The notes: a model not told the origin generated them from the letters alone. A DNA stretch of 40,703 bases from Natronomonas sp. (GCF_028274965.1 NZ_JAQCNO010000070.1:1-40703), one strand, 5' to 3'; positions 24,075 through 32,707 are shown, counted from the stretch's first letter. Program-made: numbers and translations.

Positions 24075-24108
24075 CGTGAAATCCACGTCGGGCGTCTCTC
24101 GGGAGGCG

Positions 24109-26340
24109 TTACTCGCCGGGATCGCGCCGTTTCTCGGGGACCTCCTGGCCGCGTGTTGCGATCACGACGTTACAGGCCGTGCGGTCGTGGATCCTCTCGG
24201 CGATCGATCCGGATCGGTCGTCGAGGAGGTCCGATCGGTCGGATAATCCGAGACAGACCAGATCGCGCTCGCCGACCATGCCGGCGACCGCCGACACGAC
24301 GGAGTCGCCGACCAGAACCGACGCGTCGTACGCCTCGGGGTCGAGTCCAGCCTGTCGTGCGACCCCTTCGACCGTCTCCTCGCCGCGCTCCGCGGGGTCG
24401 CCGTCCGGGGTCGTCGCTCCGTCGTCGGCGTCGTCTGGCGGTTGGACGTTGATTAGCGTCAATCGTCCGTGCCCGTCGCTGAGGCGCACGAACTCCGCCG
24501 CTCTGCGCGCGGCCGTCGGGGCGTTCGGACCCCGGCCGACGAGCGCCACGACGTCGCCGAGGGGGCGTTCGCGGAAGTTGGCCAGCGTCACGTCGGTCGG
24601 CGGGCTCGCAAGGAGGGCGTCCAGGTTCGGTCCGTACGCGTACGCGCCACGGCCGAAGGACCCGCGCCACCCGAGCAGAGCGTGGTCTGCCTCGTCGGAT
24701 TCGATCACCTCGCGGATGGTCTCGCTGACGTCGCTGCCGACGACCGCGCGGGTTCGGATCGGGATGTCTATGCGTTCGGCGATATCTCGGGAGGCCTCCA
24801 GCAGGTCGCGCTGGTGGTCGAGACGGGCGGCCGCGACGTTCTGTCGGCCGTCGCCGGTGACCTGGAGTACGTTGAGCGCGACGATGTCCACCGCTTTCCC
24901 GTCGGCGTTCGCGGCGGCGCTGGCGCCGGCGAGTTCCAGCAAGCCCCGCTGTGTGTCCGGGTTCACGATGGGAACGAGCACGGTGTACGTCGGCTCTCGC
25001 CCGGGAAGGGCGTCGCGGAGCAGCCCGTCCTCGACGGCGTTGTTCCGGGCGTAGACGACGTACCAGAGCCCCCCGAGCACGGTGAGTCCCACGCCGACGA
25101 ACTGGACGATCCGCGACATCTGCGTGATGACGAACACCGACGCGAGCACGCCGAGGACGGGGATCGCCGGGTACAGCAGCCCGGGCACCTCGAAGTCGGG
25201 GTCGTACTCCGGGGGGTCGGCCCGCCGGAACGTGACGAGCGCAACGTGGACGAGCGCGTACGTCACGAGAAAGCTGAAACTCGCCACCTCGGCGAGCAGC
25301 GCAACGATCGATTCGATCTCCAGACCGACGCCGATCAGCCCGGCCGTCACCGCGCCGGTCGCAACGACCGCGCGATGAGGCGTGTGGAACCGGTCGTGGG
25401 TCTCGTTCAGCCAGTCGGTCATCAGGTTGTCCCGTCCCATCGCAAAAAGTACCCGCGAGGCCGCCAGAATGGAGGAGTTCGAACTCGAGATGGCCGCGAT
25501 GACCGCCGCGAAAACGATGGCGAGCACGCCGATCGAGCCCGCGAACACGACCGCAACGTCGGCGACGGGGACCAGCGATCCGCCGAGTTCCTGGTACGGG
25601 ATGATGCCGGTCGAGACGATCATGATGATCATGTACAGGATCGTCACCCCGACGACCGAGAGCACCATCGTCAGGGGGATGAGCCTGCCGGGCTCTTTGA
25701 TTTCGCCGGCCACGGTCGCGATTATCTCGAAGCCGAGAAACGTCACAAAAACGGTTCCGGTCGTGGCGACGATCCCCGACGGGCCGGTCGGCGCGAAGTC
25801 GACCAGATTCGCCGTCTCGATGAAAAAGAGCCCGATGCCGGTGTAGAGCAGCACGATGACGAACTCGGTGCCGATCATGATGTTCTGTGCGCCGCTGGAC
25901 TCCTCGGTCCCGTAGTAGTTCACCCCGACGATGAGACAGAGCCCGATGAGTCCGACGAAGACGATGAGCGCCCGCCCGTCCAAGAACGGGGCGGATTCGA
26001 CGATGTACTGCCCGAACCCGACCATATAAAACGCGCTGGCGAACATCAGGCCGGTCCACATCCCCCACCCGACGATGCTCCCAAAGAAGCTCCCGAGCCC
26101 GCGGTTGACGTAGTGGTAGCTGCCCCCCGAGATCGGCATCCCGGTCGCCAGTTCCGCAAGCGAGAGCGCGGCGAGAAGCGCAACGAAACCCGCGATACCG
26201 AAGGAGATCGAACTCGCCGGGCCGGCGCCCTCGGCCGCGATCGCCGGGAGGATGAATATCCCCGCGCCGATCATCGTCCCGCCGCCCAGCGTCATCGCCT
26301 CGGTGAAGCCGAGCGTCCGATCAAGTTGGCTCTCGCTCAC
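24109..26340 (-). CDS. APC-family amino acid permease fused to two USP domains
   Basis: This 743-residue protein has an APC-superfamily transporter in its first ~440 residues, with the signature GFTEAMTLGGGTMIGAGIFILPA and about 12 membrane segments, including TFLGFEIIATVAGEIKEPGR. The C-terminal ~290 residues are cytoplasmic and hold two Usp-like domains: one starting near PTYTVLVPIVNP, the other near LGDVVALVGRGPN. The second domain reads VGDSVVSAVAGMVGERDLVCLG, without a clear G-x2-G-x9-GS ATP site. Such permease-USP fusions are known in haloarchaea; USP parts are thought to gate or sense. It is divergently arranged with a tandem USP gene, and both flank a 17-base palindrome. Confidence 0.9.
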   Translation of the reverse strand: MSESQLDRTLGFTEAMTLGGGTMIGAGIFILPAIAAEGAGPASSISFGIAGFVALLAALSLAELATGMPISGGSYHYVNRGLGSFFGSIVGWGMWTGLMFASAFYMVGFGQYIVESAPFLDGRALIVFVGLIGLCLIVGVNYYGTEESSGAQNIMIGTEFVIVLLYTGIGLFFIETANLVDFAPTGPSGIVATTGTVFVTFLGFEIIATVAGEIKEPGRLIPLTMVLSVVGVTILYMIIMIVSTGIIPYQELGGSLVPVADVAVVFAGSIGVLAIVFAAVIAAISSSNSSILAASRVLFAMGRDNLMTDWLNETHDRFHTPHRAVVATGAVTAGLIGVGLEIESIVALLAEVASFSFLVTYALVHVALVTFRRADPPEYDPDFEVPGLLYPAIPVLGVLASVFVITQMSRIVQFVGVGLTVLGGLWYVVYARNNAVEDGLLRDALPGREPTYTVLVPIVNPDTQRGLLELAGASAAANADGKAVDIVALNVLQVTGDGRQNVAAARLDHQRDLLEASRDIAERIDIPIRTRAVVGSDVSETIREVIESDEADHALLGWRGSFGRGAYAYGPNLDALLASPPTDVTLANFRERPLGDVVALVGRGPNAPTAARRAAEFVRLSDGHGRLTLINVQPPDDADDGATTPDGDPAERGEETVEGVARQAGLDPEAYDASVLVGDSVVSAVAGMVGERDLVCLGLSDRSDLLDDRSGSIAERIHDRTACNVVIATRGQEVPEKRRDPGE

Positions 26341-26404
26341 GTCATCGCCCCGGGGTTGAGGTGTCCCGACCGTGCGAACGGATGCGAGTGGTACTCACCG
26401 TCTT

Positions 26405-26421
26405 GTCTCACGATGTGAGAC
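26405..26421. promoter_or_regulatory. Perfect 17-base palindrome, likely operator
   Basis: GTCTCAC-GAT-GTGAGAC is a perfect 7-base inverted repeat with a 3-base spacer. It lies between the permease TATA box (26431-26440) and its start codon, where minus-strand transcription should begin. A dimeric regulator bound here would block the permease promoter; the divergent USP gene lies 89 bases away. The regulator is unknown. Confidence 0.6.
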
Positions 26422-26430
26422 GGCTCGGCG

Positions 26431-26440
26431 GTATATAAAC
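26431..26440 (-). promoter_or_regulatory. TATA box for the APC-USP gene
   Basis: The minus strand reads GTTTATATAC, a good haloarchaeal TATA box. Initiation about 25 bases downstream would leave a leader of roughly 65 bases before the ATG at 26340, with the palindrome at the initiation point. The plus-strand reading TATATAAA could also serve the divergent USP gene. Confidence 0.55.
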
Positions 26441-26479
26441 GCCTGGATGCGTGCGACGGTGAGTACGGCAGCCCCGCCG

Positions 26480-26486
26480 TTTAATT
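26480..26486 (+). promoter_or_regulatory. TATA-like box for the tandem USP gene
   Basis: TTTAATT lies 24-30 bases upstream of the ATG at 26510. It fits a leaderless message and supports this start over an upstream one at 26372. Confidence 0.5.
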
Positions 26487-26509
26487 GCGGTGGGCGGGAA
26501 CACCGGTGT

Positions 26510-27244
26510 ATGAGCGACACCGACGCCGACGGGCGCGAGGGATCGACGGTGCTGGTTCCGATAGACGCCGCCGAGGCCAAGACCCTGCCCGTGGCGCTGG
26601 CCGAGGCGCTCGCCCCGATACGCATCGTCGTGTTGGGGTACTACCCCGTCCCGAGCCAGGCGGCGCCGGATCAGATCCGAGCGAACCGCGAGGAGGAGGT
26701 GACCGCCGCGATAGAGGACGTGGTCGCCCGGTTCGCGGACCGGGGCGCAGACGTCGAGTCCGTCGTCGTCTTCACCCACGACAAGGACGAGACCATCGAT
26801 CGCGTCGCGGACGAGTACGACGTCGATGCGGTCCTCGTCCCCGGCGATTACGCCGCGACGCTCGCCCGCGTGCTCGTGCCAATACGCGGCGACGAGAACC
26901 TCGAGCGGATCGTTCGGTTCGTTGGCGATCTGATGCGAGACAACAGCATCACCGTGGCCCTGTACAACGTCGCCGGATCGGACGACGAGGCCGCTCGGGG
27001 CGAGTCGCTGCTCGAAGACGCCCGCGATCGGTTGATAGAGCGCGGGATCGGGTCCGACCGCATCGAGTGTCGACTCGACCGGGGCGACTCGTCGACGGAC
27101 GCCATCGTCGCGGCCGCCGGGGAGTTCGAGATACTCATCGTCGGGGAATCCGAGCCCTCGCTCCGCGATCGGATCCTCGGTCGGACGACCGGACGCGTCG
27201 TCGAACGCGTCGAGCGGCCGGTTCTCGTCGTCCGGGACGCATAG
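26510..27244 (+). CDS. Tandem universal stress protein (two Usp domains)
   Basis: This 244-residue soluble protein has two Usp-like halves. The first opens with STVLVPIDAAEAKTLPVAL and ends with VLVPGDYAATLARVLVPI near residue 125; the second opens with NLERIVRFVGDLMRDNSITVALYNVAG and closes with a Usp-type end, ILIVGESEPSLRDRILGRTTGRVVERVERPVLVVRDA. In the second half G-x-SEPSLRDRILGRTTG resembles a partly changed nucleotide motif. The start at ATG 26510 agrees with the TATA box. It is transcribed away from the APC-USP permease gene and probably shares control. By context it may sense the same ligand or modulate the transporter; that is inference. It converges on secY after 117 bases. Confidence 0.87.
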   Translation: MSDTDADGREGSTVLVPIDAAEAKTLPVALAEALAPIRIVVLGYYPVPSQAAPDQIRANREEEVTAAIEDVVARFADRGADVESVVVFTHDKDETIDRVADEYDVDAVLVPGDYAATLARVLVPIRGDENLERIVRFVGDLMRDNSITVALYNVAGSDDEAARGESLLEDARDRLIERGIGSDRIECRLDRGDSSTDAIVAAAGEFEILIVGESEPSLRDRILGRTTGRVVERVERPVLVVRDA

Positions 27245-27361
27245 GAGGCCGCGCATCAAATCGGTACCGGGAGTCGACACGCGTCGTATTCGTTGGTATC
27301 GTTACCGGCGGACCGACGCGGCCGCCCGGGGCGAAGGCGTCGAGAGCGGTGGTGAACCCGA

Positions 27362-28849
27362 TCAGTCGCCGAACATCTGGCGCATCATCGGGTGCATCTC
27401 CATCAGCTGTTCCTCGGCGATCTCCTCGTAGAGCTTGTAGGTGATAGAGACCGTCAGCAACAGCCCGGTGCCGGAGACCTGTCCGATGGTCCCGAGCATG
27501 TTCGCCATGACAGCCAGCAGGCCGACCAGCGCGCCGCCGATGACGGTCACCTGCGGGATGTAGCGTTCGAGCACCTTCTCGGTGACGCCCGGTGACTGCC
27601 GGAACCCGGGGATCTGCATCCCCGAGTTCTGGATCTGCTTTGCGGTCGCGTTCGGCCCCATGCCGGTCGTTTCGACCCAGAAGATGGCGAATATGCCGCC
27701 GCCGACGATCATGAACGTCAGATCGACGCCGACGCGGGCCATGATCTGCCAGGTCGCGGCCTGGGTCTCGCCGAGCCACCACATCCAGTCCTCGGGCGTG
27801 TAGATGGGGGCCAGGTAGTAGAACAGCCCGCCGGTCGGCTCGGCCAGCCCCTCGGACTGCGGCGGGTAGTCGCCGAGCCAGGCGGGCATCGAACTCCACT
27901 GGGCGTTGAGGATGCGCCCGACGAACTGGATGTTCGCCTGTAGCGCGCGAACGAGGATCATCGGCAGGACGCTCGCGTAGATGAGTTTGACCGGGAACCG
28001 ACCGCGGGCGCCCTTGACCCGGGAGTGACTCAGCGGGATCTCGACGCGGACGGACTCCGCGTAGACGACGATCCCGAAGATCAAAAGCGTCGTGATGAAC
28101 CCGAGCAGTTCGCCCGGACCCAAGAACAGATCCGAGAGCCCGGTCTGCGTGAGGACGGGCCCGACCTCGACCTGTCCGGTGAGGATGCCGTACCACCGCG
28201 GGAAGAAACCGACGTAGCCGGCGTCGAGTCCGCTCCAGGCGATGAACCCGCCGATGAGTCGCTGGCTCACCCCGGCGATGATGAACAGCCCGATCCCGGA
28301 GCCGACGCCCCACTTCGAGATGACCTCGTCCATGTACAGGATGAGCATGCCGCCGACGAAGATCTGGGCGAACATGATCCACGAGAGCGCGGTCGTCGAG
28401 ATTCCGTTCGGGCCGATGGATCCGGCGATCTGAGCGCTCGGCTGCAGAAAGCCGGCGAACACCATCGGCAGGGCGGTCAGCGTCGTCATGATGATAACGA
28501 GGAGCTTCTGGAGGCCCTGATAGAGCGCCTGGTCGCGGGGGTTCTCCTCGGTGTCCAACCCCAGCAGGTCCGCTCCGCCGAGCAGCTGTAGCACGATCGA
28601 CGCCGTGACGATCGGGCCGATCCCGACCTGCAGTATCGATCCCTGTGCGCCGGCGAGGATGGTCCGGAACTGCCCGAAGATGTCCTGTCCCTGTCCGAGC
28701 CCGTAGACCCCGACGTTCGTCAGGAAGAAGTACAACACGAGCACGCCCGCGGTCCACGCGAGTTTCCGCTTGAACGGGACGTGGCCCGTCGGTCGCTCGA
28801 CGGCGGGCAGCCGCGTGAGTACCGGCTCGGCGGCCTCCTTCCAGCTCAT
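27362..28849 (-). CDS. secY: Protein translocase subunit SecY
   Basis: This 495-residue protein is the channel subunit of the Sec translocon, with ten membrane segments. Early marks are VPFKRKLAWTAGVLVLYFF, then the plug region QGQDIFGQFRTILAGAQGSILQVGIGPIVTASI. Later come the cytoplasmic loop ESVRVEIPLSHSRVKGARGRFPVKLIY and the TM10 area. A large external insertion at about residues 315-365 (WLGDYPPQSEGLAEP ... WMWWLGE) makes it longer than many archaeal SecY proteins, as usual in haloarchaea. It starts at ATG 28849, directly against the rpl15 stop at 28850, so it is the last coupled gene of the ribosomal superoperon. The usual next gene, adk, is about 8.8 kb away. Confidence 0.97.
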   Translation of the reverse strand: MSWKEAAEPVLTRLPAVERPTGHVPFKRKLAWTAGVLVLYFFLTNVGVYGLGQGQDIFGQFRTILAGAQGSILQVGIGPIVTASIVLQLLGGADLLGLDTEENPRDQALYQGLQKLLVIIMTTLTALPMVFAGFLQPSAQIAGSIGPNGISTTALSWIMFAQIFVGGMLILYMDEVISKWGVGSGIGLFIIAGVSQRLIGGFIAWSGLDAGYVGFFPRWYGILTGQVEVGPVLTQTGLSDLFLGPGELLGFITTLLIFGIVVYAESVRVEIPLSHSRVKGARGRFPVKLIYASVLPMILVRALQANIQFVGRILNAQWSSMPAWLGDYPPQSEGLAEPTGGLFYYLAPIYTPEDWMWWLGETQAATWQIMARVGVDLTFMIVGGGIFAIFWVETTGMGPNATAKQIQNSGMQIPGFRQSPGVTEKVLERYIPQVTVIGGALVGLLAVMANMLGTIGQVSGTGLLLTVSITYKLYEEIAEEQLMEMHPMMRQMFGD

Positions 28850-29344
28850 TTACGCTTCCTCGTTGTCCTCGTCGGTTGTGTCTTTTTCGGCTCGCAGTTC
28901 TTCGCCGCGCTCCGAGAGGACGGCCGCGCCGCCGGCGGCCTCGAGTGCCGCCTCGGCGTCGGCCGAAAAGTCGTCGGCGACGACCTCGAGTTCGTTGTGT
29001 ACCTGTCCCGCGCCGAGGATCTTCACGACGTCGGCGTCGTGGCCGTCCTCGACGAGATCGCGGGCGTCGACCGCGTACCCGTCGCCGGACGCCTCGGCGA
29101 CGCCGTCGGCCGAAAGCACCGCGATGTCCTCGTCGATCTCGCGGAGGTTGACCGTCTCCGTCTCGCGTCGGGTCTTTTGTGGCCGCGTGAACCCGGACTT
29201 GCCGAGCGGTTCGTAGTTGTGGAACTCGTGTTTGTCGCGCCCCGCGCGACCGCGCCCGCCGCGGTGGCCGGCGCCGCGGCGGTTCTTGTGCGTGCCGCCG
29301 CCGTGCGTTCGGGACCCGCGCTGTCGTCGTTTCTTTGAAGTCAT
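28850..29344 (-). CDS. rpl15: 50S ribosomal protein L15 (uL15)
   Basis: This 164-residue large-subunit protein starts with the Gly/Arg-rich rRNA-binding arm RRQRGSRTHGGGTHKNRRGAGHRGG, then GKSGFTRPQK, and ends in an acidic halophile tail (DTTDEDNEEA). The globular part with VVKILGAGQVHNELEVVADDFSADAEAALEAAGG is the conserved C-terminal fold. Its ATG shares one base with the rpl30 stop codon (TAATG), and its own stop abuts the secY start. Both junctions point to coupled translation within the operon. Confidence 0.97.
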   Translation of the reverse strand: MTSKKRRQRGSRTHGGGTHKNRRGAGHRGGRGRAGRDKHEFHNYEPLGKSGFTRPQKTRRETETVNLREIDEDIAVLSADGVAEASGDGYAVDARDLVEDGHDADVVKILGAGQVHNELEVVADDFSADAEAALEAAGGAAVLSERGEELRAEKDTTDEDNEEA

Positions 29345-29808
29345 TATCGCATCGCCTCCAGCAGTGCGTCGATCTCGACGCTCGAGTGTGGGCCCAACTG
29401 CCCGTTTTCCTTCGTCGGGTGTTTGACCCCGTCGTGACCGCCGCGCGGCGGGTGCAGACGGAGCGTCGGTGCGAGCCCCTCCTCTTGCAGTTTCGTCTCC
29501 TCTCCCAACAGCGCCTCGGCGAGCGCCGAGAGGTCATCGTAGGCGGTGTGTTCGGACACCCACGCGTCGTCGATGTCGGCGTCGCCCTCGGCGGGCTCGC
29601 CGCGCCGCGCGAGGAGCATCTCCACCGTCTCCCGGGACGGTTCGCCGTGGGCGACCCAGTCGTTGACCTTCGTCACCATCCCGCGGTAGGTGTCCGTCTC
29701 GGGGACGAACGTCGCGTGGTTGACCCGATGGAGGTTCAGCATCGAGAGCGTGTCGCGGACGGCCTCGCTTTGGTTGACCTCGCCGCGGAGCTGGACGATC
29801 GCTCTCAT
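29344..29808 (-). CDS. rpl30: 50S ribosomal protein L30 (uL30)
   Basis: This 154-residue protein is the long archaeal/eukaryotic form of uL30 (bacterial L30 is about 60 residues). It begins [38 protein letters not shown], has the central [12 protein letters not shown] segment and a C-terminal extension with [17 protein letters not shown]. Its ATG at 29808 overlaps the rps5 stop by four bases (ATGA) and its stop shares one base with the rpl15 start. A frame reaching back to 30234 is an overlap artefact. Confidence 0.97.
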   Translation of the reverse strand: MRAIVQLRGEVNQSEAVRDTLSMLNLHRVNHATFVPETDTYRGMVTKVNDWVAHGEPSRETVEMLLARRGEPAEGDADIDDAWVSEHTAYDDLSALAEALLGEETKLQEEGLAPTLRLHPPRGGHDGVKHPTKENGQLGPHSSVEIDALLEAMR

Positions 29809-30440
29809 TCTCTGGCCTCCTGTCGGACCTGTCGGGTGTGCTCCGGCGTCCGGGACTCCGAGGCGTTCTGCAGGGCGTTGTACGTCGCCTTCGCGAGGTT
29901 CAGCGTCGTCCGCGTGTTGCCGTGGGACTTCGTCCAGGCGTCCTGGACGCCCGCGAGTTCGAGGACGTGTCTGACGGTCGGTGCGGCCGCGAGGCCGAGC
30001 CCGCGCGGCGCGGGTTCGAGTTCGACCTCGACGGAGCCCGCCTTGCCCGTCGTCCGGCGCATCAGCGAGTTCTGCCCGCCGGGGCGGTCCTCCCAGGAGC
30101 CGGACCCGAGGGGCACGTCGATGATGTTCAGCTTCGCGATCTCGATCGCCTTCTGGATCGCGCCGCCGACCTGGTCGTCGCGGCCCTGGGCGTACCCGAC
30201 GTAGCCGTCGCGGTTGCCCACGACGACGACACACCGGAACTTCACGCGCCGCCCGGAGTCGGTCATCCGCTGGACCATGTTGATGTCCAGCACCTCGTCT
30301 TCGAGCCCCGGGAGGAGCTGATCGACGAGCTCCGGCTCCTTCAGCGGAAGCCCCGACTGCAGGGCCTCGCGCATCGAAGTGATCTCACCGTCCGCTACCT
30401 GTCGTCCGAGCCGCGTTCGCGGCTCCCATCCGTTACTCAT
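29805..30440 (-). CDS. rps5: 30S ribosomal protein S5 (uS5)
   Basis: This 211-residue small-subunit protein takes part in decoding fidelity and mRNA entry. The dsRNA-binding-like N-terminal part has [25 protein letters not shown], followed by [17 protein letters not shown], and the C-terminal domain holds [32 protein letters not shown]. The archaeal N-terminal extension [16 protein letters not shown] is present. It overlaps rpl18 upstream and rpl30 downstream by four bases each (ATGA). Confidence 0.97.
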   Translation of the reverse strand: MSNGWEPRTRLGRQVADGEITSMREALQSGLPLKEPELVDQLLPGLEDEVLDINMVQRMTDSGRRVKFRCVVVVGNRDGYVGYAQGRDDQVGGAIQKAIEIAKLNIIDVPLGSGSWEDRPGGQNSLMRRTTGKAGSVEVELEPAPRGLGLAAAPTVRHVLELAGVQDAWTKSHGNTRTTLNLAKATYNALQNASESRTPEHTRQVRQEARE

Positions 30441-30988
30441 AGTTCATCCTCCATGCGCTCCCGTACCTCGTCGAAGTGGGTCGGAAGCTCCGTCGCGTCG
30501 AAGTCGCCGCCGTAGAGCCCGTCTTCCTGTTCGGCGTACGCCGCGATGTGTCCGCCGCGGGTCCGCTCCCAGTCCGCGAAGACGTCCTCGTTGTGCGGGA
30601 CCTCGAGGCCCGCGTCGATCGCCCCTTCCTGCACCGCGAACACCTTGTTTCCGGGGGTCGCGGTGTTGAGCCCGATGTCGAGGACCGCCTCCCCGAGGCC
30701 GGCCGCGAGTGCGCGTTTCCCCGCCAGAAAGCCGGTCAGGTACGCCGCGGGCAGGTTGCCCGTCGGCGCCTCCCAGCCGAACGTCTCGAGGTCGTTCGAG
30801 GCGGCGCTCACGACTGTCTCATCGCCCTGCGGGCCCGTGACTATCAGCTGCGCCCTGGTCTGGCTGTTGCTCTTGCGAGCAACGAGGCGTGGTTTGCCGG
30901 ATTTCAGCAGGCGCAACCTCTGGTGGTAGTTGGTTCGGGCCTCGCGGCGACGCCGCATCGGCACCGTGTATCGTGGTCCTGTCGCCAT
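30437..30988 (-). CDS. rpl18: 50S ribosomal protein L18 (uL18)
   Basis: This 183-residue protein binds 5S rRNA with L5. It has the basic N-terminus [39 protein letters not shown], the core [22 protein letters not shown], the [16 protein letters not shown] helix and [18 protein letters not shown]. The C-terminal end ([15 protein letters not shown]) is the archaeal extension. The ATG at 30988 shares one base with the rpl19e stop; the stop overlaps rps5 by four bases. Confidence 0.97.
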   Translation of the reverse strand: MATGPRYTVPMRRRREARTNYHQRLRLLKSGKPRLVARKSNSQTRAQLIVTGPQGDETVVSAASNDLETFGWEAPTGNLPAAYLTGFLAGKRALAAGLGEAVLDIGLNTATPGNKVFAVQEGAIDAGLEVPHNEDVFADWERTRGGHIAAYAEQEDGLYGGDFDATELPTHFDEVRERMEDEL

Positions 30989-31437
30989 TATTGTTCACCG
31001 TATTCGTCGGATATGTGTCTGTGTAGGTCCGCGACGCTGTCGAACTCGCCGCCGCTGGCCATCTCGTACAGCTCGCGGTACTGCGAGCGGTCGATCTCCG
31101 CTTCGTCGCGGAGCTCCCGGAGCTCGCGCCGCTGTGCGCGGATCTTGCTCTGCCAGTTGTCCTTCTCGTTCTGTCTGCCGCCCGATTTCCCCTTCCGGGT
31201 TCCGTGGCCCTTCTGGTGGCCGTAGGAGCGTTTCTTCTGTCGCGCTCGGGCGCGGCCACGGGAGTTGCCCGTCGCCGTTTTCGCTTCGATCGTTCCGTCT
31301 TCGATCAGCTCCCGGACGTCGTCCCGTGTGATCGCGTCCGCGATCTCGCTTTGGGCCTCGGGGTCGAACCTGACGCGGTTCTTCCCGACGCCGAGGATGT
31401 CGGCCGCGAGCCGTTTTTGTGCCTTCAGATCAGTCAT
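30988..31437 (-). CDS. rpl19e: 50S ribosomal protein L19e (eL19)
   Basis: This 149-residue protein is found in archaea and eukaryotes only. Its sequence begins [26 protein letters not shown], then [40 protein letters not shown], a long basic arm that enters the rRNA, followed by a helix [30 protein letters not shown]. The ATG at 31437 overlaps the rpl32e stop by four bases. A frame to 32181 that reads through rpl32e is Arg-rich and spurious. Confidence 0.97.
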   Translation of the reverse strand: MTDLKAQKRLAADILGVGKNRVRFDPEAQSEIADAITRDDVRELIEDGTIEAKTATGNSRGRARARQKKRSYGHQKGHGTRKGKSGGRQNEKDNWQSKIRAQRRELRELRDEAEIDRSQYRELYEMASGGEFDSVADLHRHISDEYGEQ

Positions 31438-32171
31438 TCCTCGACCTCCTGTTCGACGTACGTCGGATTGAGGACGCGGATCCCCGCCTCCTCGGCGAGT
31501 TCCTCGATCCGCTCGCGTTTGCGCGCGCCGACCGTCGACCCGATCCGCGCGGCCTCCCGATCGCCGTCGATCCCCTCGAGGTCGTCGGGGTTCTCGACGC
31601 GGACCTCCTCGAAGCCGCTCGGGTGAAGCCCCCGGACCGCCTTCGGCGTCCGGTAGCCCGCCTCGACTTTGGGGCCTTTCCCCTTGACGCCGCGGCGCTG
31701 TTTCGAGAGGCCGCCGCGGGGCCGTCGCCACGAGGTCGGCGTCCGCTTCTTTTTGTGGTAGTCCTGCCGGTTGAACTGCGGTTTCCCGACGCGTTGCCGC
31801 TGTGCGAGGAGCCGCGATTCGGCGTCGCTCAGCTCCGGCGTCTTCTCGGCCAAACCGCGGGGCCGCAGTTCGGTCTCGACGTCTTCGTCCGTCTCCGCTT
31901 CGTCGGCGTCGGGCGTCTCGTCTTCGACCTCGGCTTCGGTCTCGTCTGCGACCTCGAGGTCGCCGACGTCGGCTTTGATACGCGCCGCGAGCGCGTTGCC
32001 GATGCCCTCGATGTCTGCGAGTTCCTCCTGGGTGAGTCCCCGGATGCCGTCGACGGTCTCGACGCCGGCCTCGCGGAGCCGTTCGGCCTTCGCGTCGCCG
32101 ACGCCGCTGATGTCGGTCAGCTCGTCGTACTCGGGGGCCGGGTCCGGGTCGGACTCGCCGTCCTCGCTCAT
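31434..32171 (-). CDS. rpl32e: 50S ribosomal protein L32e (eL32)
   Basis: This 245-residue protein is much longer than the ~130-residue eL32 of most archaea. Residues ~130-245 are the normal eL32 fold ([35 protein letters not shown], then [19 protein letters not shown]). The first ~70 residues carry a helix-hairpin-helix-like unit with two GxG turns ([16 protein letters not shown] and [16 protein letters not shown]), and residues ~75-110 are very acidic ([18 protein letters not shown]). This extension is known in haloarchaeal L32e. Junctions: one-base overlap with rpl6 and ATGA overlap with rpl19e. Confidence 0.96.
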   Translation of the reverse strand: MSEDGESDPDPAPEYDELTDISGVGDAKAERLREAGVETVDGIRGLTQEELADIEGIGNALAARIKADVGDLEVADETEAEVEDETPDADEAETDEDVETELRPRGLAEKTPELSDAESRLLAQRQRVGKPQFNRQDYHKKKRTPTSWRRPRGGLSKQRRGVKGKGPKVEAGYRTPKAVRGLHPSGFEEVRVENPDDLEGIDGDREAARIGSTVGARKRERIEELAEEAGIRVLNPTYVEQEVEE

Positions 32172-32704
32172 CAGGCGTCACCCCCGTCGGGCATCTCCGT
32201 GATGTAGACGCCGTCCTGGAAGACCCGCGTGTCCTTGTCCGAAACGCGCGTCAGCTGTTCGATGTCGGCCGCGGTCTGGCCGACGTCCTCGATGTCCGGG
32301 CCGCGTATCGTCAGCTCCTCGCCGTCGATCGAGACATCGGTGTCGCCGCGGACGGGCGTCCGTCGCGGGGCCTTCTCGCCGAGGAAGTTCTCGATGACGA
32401 CCTCCTCGCCCTCGACCGTGACCTGCATCGGGAAGTGCGAGTAGAACACTTCCATGCTGTACTCCCAGCCCTCGGTGACACCGTGAACCATGTTCTCGAC
32501 GTGGCTCTCGAAGGTGCCGACCGTGGAGTTGGTCTTCGCGTTGTCGTCGTCGGACTCGATCACGACGGCGCCGTCCGTCGCGCTGACCGTGATGTCGGGG
32601 TACCAGAGGCGTCGCGTGACGCGTCCGTTCGGCCCCTCGACGGTCAACTCGAGGTGGTCCATCGTCGCCGTGACCGAGTCCGGGATGTCTATTTCTGTGC
32701 GCAT
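32171..32704 (-). CDS. rpl6: 50S ribosomal protein L6 (uL6)
   Basis: This 177-residue protein lies near the factor-binding site of the large subunit. Two similar halves are visible: [33 protein letters not shown] and, later, [48 protein letters not shown]. The typical end includes [21 protein letters not shown]. The stop shares one base with the rpl32e start. A gap of three bases separates it from rps8. Confidence 0.97.
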   Translation of the reverse strand: MRTEIDIPDSVTATMDHLELTVEGPNGRVTRRLWYPDITVSATDGAVVIESDDDNAKTNSTVGTFESHVENMVHGVTEGWEYSMEVFYSHFPMQVTVEGEEVVIENFLGEKAPRRTPVRGDTDVSIDGEELTIRGPDIEDVGQTAADIEQLTRVSDKDTRVFQDGVYITEMPDGGDA

Positions 32705-32707
32705 TGT

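Larger units (their letters stand above)
23706..24108. other. 403-base gap between trkA and the APC-USP gene
   Basis: No convincing gene is seen here. Open frames on both strands are Arg/Ser-rich and show no recognisable family. It holds two short tandem repeats (listed separately) and the trkA upstream region. On the minus strand an AT-rich CTTTTCATCC about 40-50 bases before trkA is the best promoter candidate, and it is weak. The gap is unusual for this window, where same-strand genes are mostly tightly packed. Confidence 0.6.

Noticed and set aside
23758-24246. Plus-strand open frame in the trkA/APC-USP gap
   Set aside because: It is Arg/Ser/Gly-rich, overlaps the end of the permease gene and shows no fold or family, so it is not treated as a gene.
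24469-26418. 649-codon plus-strand frame opposite the APC-USP gene
   Set aside because: It is the antisense shadow of a clearly coding transporter; the product is His/Asp/Arg-rich and lacks membrane segments.
27135-29537. 800-codon minus-strand frame overlapping secY in another frame
   Set aside because: The secY and rpl15 reading frames are conserved and occupy the same bases. The alternative is Arg-rich and spurious.
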